In this document: positions 50,945-62,362 of the stretch, piece after piece | Numbering within the stretch: position 1 is the stretch's first letter | Layout: each line of letters starts with the position of its first letter | Program-made: the position numbers and the translations under genes | Notes under the pieces: generated by a model | Seen by the model: only the letters and a program-made list of their open reading frames with translations | The model's database searches: none | What the model was told of the DNA's origin: nothing | Assembly (NCBI GenBank): GCA_005281725.1 | Contig: SSBO01000008.1 | Coordinates: forward strand, 868,001 to 932,000 | Direction of reading: 5' to 3' | DNA: 64,000 bases | DNA from: Wuchereria bancrofti | Lineage: Eukaryota; Nematoda; Chromadorea; Rhabditida; Onchocercidae

Positions 50945-53900
50945 TAATTTACTCTAATGAATCTTATCGATTTTCAATTAATTCGGAGATTTTGTTACCA
51001 AAAATAAAAATGGGTCAACTTTATCATAGATTTTTTAAAATTAGCTAATTTATAATTCGAAATTCAGCAAATATGCTCCAATTACAGTTCACTGATTTTA
51101 AATGCCACAGCTGTTGGTTAAATCTGTTTGCTTTATTTTCTGTTTTGTTAAAAGTTTAGCAATAAATCAGAAATGTTTTTCGAAATATCAATTTCAAGAA
51201 GATTTTTATGACTCTAAGTTTGCAAATATATTTTTATGAGTTTAAGTTGCAAATATTGGCCAAAAAAACTAAGCTTTGAAAGAAATGATTTACTCATTCA
51301 GAAGTTAACAAAACATTCGCTTGATTGATAATTATCTTCAAATTGATGAATATCTTTAATATTTATAAATTTTTACTCACCATCTATTCAATTTAAAGTT
51401 CTTAGTAATACGCGTAGGAGAAAATTTATAAAAAGTTCGAGAAAATGTAGTCGTAATCACTTGTAGGAAGACTATTTGATTTATCATCACTATTGATAGG
51501 GTTACCTTTGATCGATTTTAAATTCCTGATGAAAAATTTGATAACAATTGATAAAATGACTCTAGTAAATTTCACCACTTCCGGTCTTAAATCCTCGATC
51601 TTTCAGAAATATTTTTAATGTTACTTCAGCAGTTATGTTTGAAAGATTTCAATGAGTTATCATATGAAAAATTTCCAAAATCCCATCTTTTGTTTATATT
51701 TCAGTGTGTCATTCACTTCAATTGTTTAAGTAATCCTTCAAATGAACACATTATGAATTATCATTTCAACCGGTAGATGATAAAAATAGATGAGCGATAA
51801 TGTATTATTATCTGTGCGTATGATAATGATAAGAGCAGAATTGAATGAAAAAGTATAATATATTGAGGCTATTTATAAACATATCAAATAAATGTACAAT
51901 ATGAATGGAAGGAAGCACAAAAGAAAGAGTGCATTTGAAAAGAGTGAAAAAAGGCTATATTATTTATTTATTTATTTTTTTGAAAGATTGTTGAAGAAGA
52001 AGAAGAGCTTCCTTCTGTATAAAATGCATTATTTGAATATGGTCCATCTTCAGTTCAAGGGGAGAAAAGATTGCATATTTCTTTTATTGAAATTCATCAA
52101 TTTATTTAAGGATCATTATAGTATTACAATAATTTTAATTTTGCTAAAATATGGGGAAAAAACAATTGTTAAACCAATCTCTTCAACTTAGAAATTCGTT
52201 ACTTGACCATCAAATAAATATTTAAATGTATTATTTTTTATTTTAGTGGAACAAATACAAATATCTTGTGCTTGCAACAAAATTATATCACTTATAGCGT
52301 ATAATAGCAATGGTAGCAATTGATAATAATGATAGCTTATAACACTGATAACAAATAGTAAAATAATAACAATAATAATAAGTAGTAAATACATAGATAA
52401 TGATGATAACAATAACAGTAATTAGTTAAATAATTAATTAATTATAATGATTATGTCATAACATATAATCACTGTTGTTGTCATGTAATTATTTTTCGTT
52501 ATGACATTTAGGGGATAATCTGTATAGTTAAAAAACATTAATTATAATAAAGTTTTCTCCTCAATATTGCATTGAAATTTTTATAAACTATTATTATTGC
52601 TTCGACAATTTTCGCGTAATTTCGTTTTTAAAACACTTTTTTTTTGCAAAATGATAGTAAAGTGATAGATGCAAATTTTGTATTTATATTTCTTTCACTT
52701 CTTGTAAGAAGTATTATTGAAAAAATAAATACAATGAATGCCTCCTCACCTTATTTCCAGAAATTTACTAAATGATGATTATTGTATTGTGCCAAATAAT
52801 CACTTTTCTTCGGGAAGGATAATCTTTAATTGATGACAATTTTTCTTTCCTTCCGAAATATGTTACTGAGAAGTCCGTAGACTTTTTTTTTCATTTTGGA
52901 TTATATAATTTTCCTTATGAAAAAAGTTCGTTTTCAAAAAAAAATAGCTTTAAAATTTCAAAGATTTCCTGCGAATTTAATGAACACCTGCTTTCAAACG
53001 TTTTCCACCGATTGTGTAAATACAATTTTGAATATAGTTGACAAAATAGTTTACTGTCACTTTCTTTTTCATTACTTTTTGTCATTTAAACAGCAACGAA
53101 AAAGCTTTTCTACATTACATTCATTAAAGTAGTAGTAATTTGCTAATTTAAGAAATTACCTGTTCATGAATTATAATTTCTCCTTAATTTTTTTTCTGTT
53201 TTTTAGTTAATTTCTTTTTCCAATCTTTATTTTTCAGAATATTTAATTGCTCTGAAATTTTGTTTTATCTGATTCTATTTTCATTAAATTAACCTTTTTT
53301 TTTTACACTTGGAAATAATTTTTTTTCGTCTTTCGAAATGATTGATAATAAAAATTGAGGTCAACTCAGAAATTAGTAGAAGGAGCAAAACGCTCTAAAA
53401 GAGTAATTTCTCTAAACTGGCACCCATATAATATATGCGTTAATTGTTTTGTTTTATTTTGTTTTTTTTTCTCTTTTTTTTTTTGGATTAAATTTTTAGT
53501 CTAAATTAAGTGAAGAAAGAATGAAGAATGGTTTATTATATTTTCCATTCATTTCTTGGCAACATTTGTTAAATTGTTTATTTGTAAATACTCATAAAAT
53601 TAGCAATATTTTTCTTTTTTATAAATTTCCCATCAAATATTTTCAATTTTATCATTACTGTACCGATGGGGATGCGAATGATGATGGCGTATTGGACGAC
53701 AACAACAGCAACATCCACTATAACTAGAGATTATACTGACATTGCAAATTATTATTTCGGCAAATTTTATTGGCTCAACAATTTCCTTCCATTCATTCTT
53801 TTTCATTCTCTATTTTTCTTTTTCAAAACAAGTTCTTTTTGTAAATGGATGAAGAGTGGGAAAATTTCTGTTTCAAAATAATAGATTTTTATAAATTTTA

Positions 53901-56330
53901 TTTTATAAATTTTAATTCATAACAAAAGGTTTAATAGGATCTAAAATTTTCACAGCGACATATTCCACCACACAATTCAATAAGATGATCGGTTGTTGGC
54001 ATCGTTTGTAATTAGGTAAAATTTTTATCCCTTTTAAGGTAACGCTTCAAATTTCAATTCGAAATAACTTATGAACCTTCATCAGTTGCAAATTTGAAAA
54101 TGAATGAAATTACTTTTTGACTAAATTCTGGACAAATTTTTCTTCATAATTTTTCTTTAATGAAGTATAAAATGTTTATAAAGCTTAGGGAAAAGAAAGT
54201 TATTTTTAAATATTGTATTTGGAATAGAATTTTTGTGTAATTACAACACTACCATTAATAATTATCTATTTGTAAAACCTTGAGAATATATATGCATGAT
54301 GAAAAAGTAAAAGGATAGAAATTTTCAAAAATTTTAAAAACAGATTATGAGTTGGTCGAAGACTGGATTTTTAACAATTTGTTCAAATTTAAACATTCAT
54401 TCAAAATATTTTCAACTTGCTTGCACTTCATGATGATCAAATATTTTATGTTTTTAAATAGTGAACATGAATTTTCGGCATTTCTGTGACCTTCAAAATT
54501 AGATTACGGTTTGTCTTTTTTTCGAGAAGACCAACAATTATTGCTGTCTTCAATTGAAATTTATTTTTTTTTAAAGGTTCTTTATTTTCATATGCTTAAA
54601 ACATTATCAATATTTTGGATGCATGCAATTATCCCGCTTCTCGTGTACAGTAATATCATTTGGTCTATATAATAATGCATAATGAATATTTAAGCCAATA
54701 GAACTTCCTTTTTCATTAAAAAATTTTATATTTATCAGTTTTTTAAATTGCTGAAAGTTACCACTCAAAAAAATAGAATTGCTTTGTAATAGATCTTCTC
54801 GGTACTACAGTATCACTTTTGCTTCCTTTCGAAAATTTTTCAGTAAAAAAGGGACGGAAGAATGAATGATTTAACGAAAATGTTAACGAAATTGATAAAA
54901 TGAAATAAAAGCATATTTAATTGTCCTTCAAAAATTTTAATTTACAGCGCAAAATTTTCTTTATTTTTCTTGAAAAGAAAAAATTTATTATGCTTTTCCA
55001 ATTGTTTGATTCATTCTTTCAGAGTTTTAACTTCCTTTTTTCTGAAAGATTTCTGTTTATTGTTTCCGTAAGATCTAGGCTTTATTTGAGGATGCATTAC
55101 TCTCGAGCGGATTATATTTAATAAATCAAAGAAATCGAATTTTGAAATTGCTCTTCTTTGGCTTACCCCCTTCCTGGATAAATACCATTATCATTTTTTG
55201 GTGGATGGTGATTATGTTAGTCCAGTTTGATTTTCTAGAATTTATTGGAAGATTGATCTGATCTTTTGACGAGCTCAAGTAAAGACATATACATTTAGTT
55301 ATTTGATCTTCAAATTTCAAACTTGTAATTTTGCAGTTTGATGTTATCTCTCAACGTATCGGGTATAAAAGGAATACCCTATACTTTGCTGGATTGAATG
55401 AAACTGAGCGATTACCTTTATATTCCATATTTCATACTTTTATATTTCATATTCGTTGACAGCCATTGTTCAGTTACTTTTTGTTTACTCAAAGTTTCAA
55501 AACATCCTTTTACTTTCAGGTTTGAAACACATATATGTTTATTTATTTATTTATTTCCTCATAAATGAACAATTATTGATATTCCATGTAGTCAGTCATT
55601 ATTTCTGGTAGTGAAATAATTATTTATTTAGTAATGTTAATGTTAGAAGTATTAAAAAAAAAAAGAAACCGATATTTTTTCCAGGTTACCCCTTTATTAT
55701 CTTTTCCATACTTAATAAAATGTTCGTCTGCTTTTACTTCTTTTTTTCTTTCACTTCAAGTCACTTTGTTTTTTCAGCATTCTTTTTTTATTATCCCTTC
55801 AAGATGTATTTGTCGTATTTATTTTACAAATTTTTCAAAAATAATAAGAGTAACGGTGAGAAAAAAAAATTCCTTCAACAATAGCGGAAGTTATTTTTTC
55901 TCTCTTTTGCCATTTAAATTTTGAGACTTCGAAGCGCAAAACGAGTCCGTTTTGATGGAAGGATACGGTGGGGTTTTAAAAAAATATATATGTATACATG
56001 CGTATGCATATAGATATGTATATCTATGTGTATATCGATATCAAAATATTTAATTTTAATGGGAAATGAAAATGAGGTGGGTAGAAGAGAGAGAGAGAAA
56101 GAAAGAAAGGGAATGTGACATTATGAAGAGAGAGGATAATGGAAATGACATTCACTGGAATACATCTCTCTCATATATGCACTTATACAAATATGGATGG
56201 ATGAGTTTTGGTTTGGGAGGTATGGGAGGGAAGGAGAAACGGGTCCCGGGAGATGTGCAATCAATTTGAAGCAATTTTAGTTGTCCATTATTCCAAATAT
56301 ATATACTTTTGGGATTGAAAAGATGGGAAA
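50945..56330. other. Gene desert
   Basis: No supported gene. Short features only: (TTTA)n at 55535-55556; GGGTAT and ATACCC flanking TATAAA at 55361-55379; a 7-bp perfect stem-loop at 55937-55954; and a GA-rich patch at 56083-56110. The frame at 56066-56269 is built on that GA tract. Confidence 0.5.
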
Positions 56331-56378
56331 AGAGAGAGAGAGAGAGAAGTGAAAAGCTCCTCTCTCTCTCTCTCTCTC
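56331..56378 (+). repeat. (GA)n-(CT)n inverted repeat
   Basis: A GA run (56331-56347) is followed after about 12 bases by a CT run (56360-56378). Together they can form a 17-bp hairpin in DNA or RNA, possibly arising from microsatellite expansion in an inverted duplication. Confidence 0.85.
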
Positions 56379-58899
56379 CATTGCTTCTAAATGATGATGA
56401 TAATGATAATGGAGGTATTGATGATTAGTACAAGCTTGCTGAAAGGAATCTAATGAATTTCATTTCATTTTCTTTTTCTATCACTTTATTTTTATAACAA
56501 TAATTAATAATAATAATTATTATTACTATTACTCGTTATTTTGCTACTACTATTGTTAGCATTATTATCACTATGGTCATCATTACTACCAGTTAAAAGC
56601 ATTTATTATTGCCTGATAAATTGAACTAAAGTTTTCAAATGGACAAAATTAGCCTTATTTTTTGTGATATATTTGAAACAAATTTATCATCGAGAAATAA
56701 TGATGAGGCAATTTTCCAGTTAAAATCAATGGAAAAGAATTTAACGGACACTTTATTCAAGATCGTAATAATGCATACAATTAAACTAATATTGAACGGA
56801 AAAAAAGAAAGAAGAATAAAATTTGAGTAATAAAAGAGAGGAAAGCATAGAAAGGTAAGTGTTGCTATTTATGAGTAACACTTTGAATTAATGATGAAAA
56901 ACAAGAGATAAAGTATAATTGTAATAAGCAGAAAGCCGATCAGTCCGATGAGATTTATCTTTTTATTACTTTTTTCCTTCTTTTTTTAATTTCAGGCATA
57001 CCTACAGTGATTTGAAGCTTTTTCATTTTACTGATAGAAATAATTCTCAAACATTTTTGCTTTTCTGTTCTACCAAACTTTTCTTCTATTTCAACAGTTC
57101 GTTTCAATATTCTTGCCATTTTTAATGGATTAAATTATTTTTTATCACATTATTAGAAGTGCTCCATCAACAAATTGAAATTAACACCCACAACACATAA
57201 CACATAGTTTATTGGATTGACTTGAAAGAGGATTATTTGATGACAATCCATCAAATTATTCCATTTAATCACGCTTTCAGTTTACGATAATATCATCTAA
57301 CAATTAATTATCGTTTCGCTAATCCTTTGTTTTTTAATGTATCTCGATAGCTTACCCAAATTTTTACTTCAAAAAAAAAAAAGAAAAATTTGCTACAAAT
57401 TAAGTACGTTTTTTGGTTTTGATTTACAGTATCGCAGCACTTGAATAAACATCGGATTGTATATATTTTTTAACAGAACCAAATTCAAATTGGAAACAAA
57501 TAAATTGTTAATCAAGCAAACTTTATTAAATTTTATGTCTGTCAGCATTTCTCCACTTATATTTAGAAACAATCTTAATTGTAATTCGTTTCAAATCGAT
57601 TACTTATCTCATGAAATTTTATGCGTGCATTTATGCCTGTAATTTTTTCTTTTTCTTTCATATTTGAAATAGGACATTTTTTCATTCCATAATTACAATT
57701 CCAACTATACCAATACCATATGCATATATAAATAGAGCCATTATCATCATTAATTTATCAATTGCAAAAATTTTGATTACCTTCTGCTTCTACTAATTTT
57801 TATGGAAAATCTATTGGTGCGTATTCATTAACCATTTCGTTCAACTCATCTGCTCATTTGATCTCATCAATTTTCCTTGACATTTCATTAAACATTTAGT
57901 ACTGTGTACATATCAATCCGTGTTTAGTTGAGGAAGTGGACATCCACATGTGACATTGCTAAATTTCTATTTATATTTGAAATTTGAACAACTGAGTATC
58001 AAAACTTTAAGCTAAAAATGCCAATAATAGAATAATATCAACTTAATTAGTGATAATAATTGTTTCTTATTTGCAGTGAACATTCCTTTTAAACGTCCAA
58101 AAATATAATGTTTAAAAATTCAGACGTTTAAAAACATTGTCTAAAGTTTCATTAACAAAAAAAAAACGAAAAAACAAATTTTATTTAATTTTTCTCAAAT
58201 TTACAAAGTACTATGCAATTATTACTGTTATAATTGTATTATTATTATAATTTTAATAGAAATTATTATTGTTATTATTAACAGTATCAAATTCATACAA
58301 TTTGTATTATTACCATTATTATTACTATTATTATTATTACTACTATTATTATTATTATTATTATTATTATTGTTAATAGCACATAAGTGATGCCAATAAT
58401 ATTCGTTGTATATATCAATTGATTACCAAAGGACTGCAAATATGATTCAAAACTGCAAATTATCTAATTACACTTCAATTATAGTAATACAATCAAACTA
58501 TGATACTATTAATTTAGCTGATTAAAATATTTATTAGAAGGTAATTAATTGAGTTCATTTGTTATTAAATATTATTTACATCTTCTCAAACGGTATTAAA
58601 AAATTTAGTATATAAATTTTTATTGAAATATTTTTCCACTTGAAAAATTTGTCATCAATTCTTTTGTATTCATTCACCTTATTAACCATTAAACTGCCAT
58701 TCTTATCCATATTATCTTTAGGCTTCAATTTTTCTCTCATAATTTTGCTTTTCAATTTCTTATAATTAAATTCAAACATAAGGCCGCCGAATGGTACAAA
58801 ACTAAGACGGTCTAAATAACCATCGATGTAATCCAATGACTTAAATAAATAGAAGATTATCAAATAAATGTGCATTGCTTCACATCGGTTACATTTTCC
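56379..58899. other. Gene desert
   Basis: No supported gene. Contains ATT/TTA tracts at about 56500-56530 and 58313-58375. Confidence 0.5.
58313..58375 (+). repeat. (ATT)n microsatellite
   Basis: About twenty ATT triplets with ACT/ACC interruptions. Confidence 0.9.
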
Positions 58900-59102
58900 G
58901 TATCTTTCTCTTCCTCCTCTCTTCCTCTTCTCTTTCTTTCCTCTTCCTCCTCTCTTCCTCTCCTCTTCCTCCTCTCTTCCTCCTTCTCTTTCTCCTCTCT
59001 TCCTCCTTCTCTTTCTCCTCTCTTCCTCCTTCTCTTCCCCCTCTCTTCCTTCTCCTTCTCTTCATCCTCCTATTCCTTTGTTTTCACTTCTCTCTCTTCA
59101 TC
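58900..59102 (+). repeat. 200-bp polypyrimidine (CTTCCT-like) tract
   Basis: Nearly uninterrupted C/T built from CTCTTCCT, CCTCTTCC and TCTTCCTC-type blocks, with repeated units at 58977-59045. All three + frames give Leu/Ser/Phe/Pro-only translations, which are artefacts. Long homopurine-homopyrimidine DNA with mirror symmetry can form triplexes. Confidence 0.95.
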
Positions 59103-59988
59103 ATAAGCCTTATGTTCGCTAATATTTTCATTTTCACCTGAGTAATTTCTTTTTACCTGTCCTTTATTTATAAAATTTTTTAACATATAATCAAAAAATT
59201 TCCTCTTAGAATTTATTTTTTTCCGGTTCTTTTTCTTCGGAAGTTGTCAGTGATTATGCGTTTAATGATATTATTAAGCAAGATATTCTGAACATTCCGG
59301 AGTCGGTAAGACATTCGGAACATTCCGGAATCGATTTTTTATTCGTGGAAGAAGGTTGAAAGCGGCATACCCTGATAACATTAAATGAATACGTTGAATC
59401 AAATTTTTGTTGATGCCTTATTTATACCTGAAATTGTAGTTTGTTAAGAATATCTTTTATAAACTTTCCTATTTCACTTTCCTTCTTTTGTTTTTTCATA
59501 TCAAACAATGTCTGAAATGCTTTTCCATGTCTGATCAGTTATAACATTTGATAGGAAATGAGAAAGTTTTTTTTTTTTTTCGTTTTATTAAATATAATTC
59601 TAATTTAGATAAATGTCTTATGGATATTTGACTGTCAGCACTAACAAATTTAATTTTTTTTTTTAAAAAATGTCAAACAAAAAGAAAAACGGTAAAAATG
59701 CGACAAAATTAAATTGACCTAAATTATTCTTTCAGCAAACGAATAAATTATATACGTTTTCTTTTAACAAACAGCAAAAGACAAAATTCATTCCTTCTCT
59801 TCCTCTTCCACTTTCATCTCTTCCTTTTCTCATTTTAATCATTCATTTCAAAATGCATGAAGATTGAAGCGAAAAGTTTTTTGATTTTTGCCATTTTGAA
59901 CCGATGGGTTTTTAAAAATTTACTACACATAGAAATGACATACATACCTAACATTCATTAATACATTATTGACATACATCATTAATTA
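59103..59988. other. A/T-rich stretch with a heat-shock-element-like cluster
   Basis: No gene is seen. The notable content is the pair of HSE-like sites at 59286-59330. The rest is A/T-rich with T runs at about 59568-59580. Confidence 0.5.
59286..59330. promoter_or_regulatory. Paired heat-shock-element-like sites
   Basis: Two copies of GAACATTCCGGA occur 28 bases apart (59290-59301 and 59318-59329). The second is a perfect three-unit GAAnnTTCnnGAA (59318-59330) preceded by another TTC. HSF1 binds such arrays. No heat-shock gene is seen within the window near them; a target could lie to the right. Chance is possible but less likely for two copies. Confidence 0.35.
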
Positions 59989-60074
59989 ATTAATTAATAC
60001 GTGCGGGCAGACATTCAGTATTATTAATGTAATTAATTAATACGTGCGAGCAGACATCCAGCATTATTAAGTAT
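59989..60074 (+). repeat. 43-bp tandem duplication
   Basis: Two adjacent 43-base copies carrying ATTAATTAATACGTGCG, then AGACAT, differ at a few positions. The first sits at the end of an AATT-rich run. Confidence 0.9.
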
Positions 60075-60140
60075 GTGGAATGGATAAACGGTATGAAAAG
60101 TACGATTGATTTCATCACTTAATCTAATCTGTTAGGGTGA

Positions 60141-60265
60141 TCTTATCATGATAATCACAACCAAAGGATAAAGTAGAGTAGCTCTTATCATGATAATCAC
60201 AACCAAAGGATAAAGTAGAGTAGCTCTTATCATGATAATCACAACCAAAGGATAAAGTAGAGTAG
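60141..60265 (+). repeat. 42-bp unit, three tandem copies
   Basis: Three essentially identical 42-base units begin TCTTATCATGATAATCAC, at 60141, 60183 and 60225; the last ends near 60265. Each contains the palindrome TATCATGATA. Identity between copies implies recent expansion. No cas genes or spacers exist, so this is a minisatellite and not a CRISPR array. Confidence 0.95.
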
Positions 60266-61044
60266 TGCAATACATAAGCAAATGTCGTTCCCGAAGTTTA
60301 ACGCTGTGAAAAGCAATAAAAATTAGAGATTGGCAGGATTTGAATTATTCACTATCTAACAAACGAATAAGTTGATTGCTTCCGAAAAATTGATTTCATA
60401 GTGATTAACCGTCTTATCATCAGGAACATGGTGAACCGGACAACCAGATTATTTTAACATGAATGATGTCGATTCATGGTTAAGTTTTACTCCTTTTCTC
60501 TTATTTTTATGGAAACTGAATAACCAACCATTTCATCTTTGACTTTTTTTCTCCAAAAGTCTACTTATGTTGTCGAGGAAAAAATTATGTAAAACTTAAG
60601 AATGCTTTTGGATTGTTAAAATATTCTTGAAATATAAGTGTTCACTATCTTTCCTGACAACATAATCAGTGCACATATTGGTAATCAAGTGTAGTCTAAT
60701 AGAGTGCTTCGAGAAATGCAGTTATATATAAGTAGCAATTATTGTATCATTTTAAAGTTTTAAAATTTATAATTTCAACACTTGAATTTGGAAGATAAGC
60801 AAGAGTTATTATTATTTCACTCAGTTAATCATTTACTTAATGTTTGTCTTCGTCATCCCATGTTTACCCATATACTTTACTGGTCAAAATAAAATAAGCA
60901 TTACTTACATCCATTTAATATATTTATTTTATCACAATTTACTTAAATTCTTTACAATTTACTTTTAGCTAATATTTTTACTTGTCCAATCATTCTAACC
61001 TAATGATAAGTTTATGACAAATGCTTTAGCACTGTTAACTATAG
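60266..61044. other. A/T-rich stretch without genes
   Basis: I see no gene or structured element here. Confidence 0.5.
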
Positions 61045-61149
61045 CTTCCGACAAAAACCGGTTTCCGTGACTATCTTACAATTAGCTGATCGCCATCCTA
61101 ACTGCTGTCACATTAATTCGATGATCGAGTATGGACAAACATTTCTTAG
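61045..61149 (+). CDS. Candidate exon of an unknown + strand gene
   Basis: Acceptor actatag and donor CTTAG|gtgaga bound 105 bases with one open frame on + and stops in every minus-strand frame. It reads FRQKPVSVTILQLADRHPNC, then CHINSMIEYGQTFL, and the frame is open upstream to about 61015. Alternatively the ATG at 61111 (MIEYGQTFL) could be a start codon, making this a first coding exon with the rest of the gene past a long intron. Balanced codon use and strand-specific openness make it one of the better isolated exon candidates. No family is recognised. Confidence 0.33.
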
Positions 61150-61925
61150 GTGAGAAATTTTTAATAATATTTTTACGATTCAATCAGAAACTAAGAAAAG
61201 CATATAAAAATTATTGTTTTTTAACATGGAAATGCAAATGGCAGTATGTTTGAAAAAAAAAAAATTGTTGTGAAATAATAAGGAAAAATAAAATTGTAAT
61301 CGAAAAGTCTCAGAGTTTTGTAATTGTAATTAGAAAGATTATATATTCGATTTCATTCTTTCTCTTTGCACTAAAAATTTAAGCAAATAAATAATAAATA
61401 ACATGAAAAAATTCATAGTAACAATGAAGAAAATTCATAAATAAACAATGAATAAATAGGAAATGTAACATTGAAAGACAAAAAATGAGGCAAAAATACA
61501 AAAAGAGAAAGAGGAATATAATAATAAATGGGACATCAAATACGACATAAATATCATTTTTCATTGATAAAATGCACTTCTTAATTTGGATTTCATACTG
61601 ATAAGGTTAATCTAAGGTTAATCTCTATCGATACAATAGGTAATATCGATGAGACGAAGCCAGATGGAAGGGAGAAAGCCAAGAAAACAAATAAATAGGA
61701 TGTTTGCCCCTTTTAGGCCCTCAGTTTAATATCAAATCTAATCGGCTGATCACGGCAACACATGTCATCTGCCGTTATATCATCAGACGTGTACGTTTAC
61801 GTCATGTATTGCACATACATTACACGTGGATTTATGAAGCAGAGAGAGAGAGAGTTACCTCTTCATGTCATCAATAACTTCAATAAGTTGGTGACAGTTT
61901 TATTGCTTTACCTAACTCACATCAC
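61150..61925. other. A/T-rich stretch grading into balanced DNA
   Basis: The left part is A/T-rich. From about 61740 the composition becomes balanced and holds a short (GA)n at 61843-61855. Nothing is supported as coding. Confidence 0.45.
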
Positions 61926-62168
61926 ATGGCGGCGCAATTTTCGCACGCAACAGTGATGGCTGAAAAAGTGGCACCACATTTTATGTATGTGTGTATGTGC
62001 GTGGGCGGCGTGTGTGTGCGTAGGTGTGTATGTGTGTGGGTGTGCTTAAATGAGCAATGTCAATCGCTCATTATTTGTCAAAATTTAGTGTTGTATTGGT
62101 TGTGGGATGGGTGTGGCGCGGAATATGAAAGCATAAACTCCGCCTGTCCCATCGTTGCCGGCCAGTGA
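61926..62168 (+). other. 80-codon frame in a balanced island
   Basis: An ATG opens MAAQFSHATVMAEKVAPHF, which then runs into a Val/Cys stretch coded by a TG-rich repeat (61984-62045) and ends SACPIVAGQ-stop. The minus strand is also open across 62071-62328. The first 20 residues look natural, but the repeat and the two-strand openness keep this doubtful. The island could be a promoter or CpG-richer regulatory block. Confidence 0.2.
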
Positions 62169-62220
62169 TAGTGTCAGGACCGACTCGTCCCGTTTCACTC
62201 ATACAACGTCGCCAATACCC

Positions 62221-62262
62221 ATCATCCATCCATCCATCCATCCATCCATTCATCCATCCACC
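62221..62262 (+). repeat. (ATCC)n microsatellite
   Basis: About nine ATCC units with one ATTC, followed by ATT/ATC triplets to about 62362. Confidence 0.95.
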
Positions 62263-62362
62263 TATCCAATCGCTGTCATCATTATCATAATTATCATTAT
62301 TACTATTATTATTATCATTTATTATCATTATTATTATTTATTATTATTATTATTAATATTAT

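Noticed and set aside
53666..53727. Calcium-loop-like peptide DANDDGVLDD
   Set aside because: It fits a DxNxDGxxD loop, but it is a single loop in a triplet-rich patch without flanking helices or splice sites, so probably coincidence.
55361..55379. TATAAA box inside a GGGTAT/ATACCC inverted repeat
   Set aside because: No transcription unit can be tied to it, and TATA-like words are common at this A/T level.
58868..59141. Three overlapping + strand frames of Leu/Ser/Phe/Pro
   Set aside because: They are translations of the polypyrimidine tract in all three phases.
60141..60265. CRISPR-like regular repeat
   Set aside because: The units are directly adjacent with no spacers, and the window is eukaryotic. 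It is a minisatellite.
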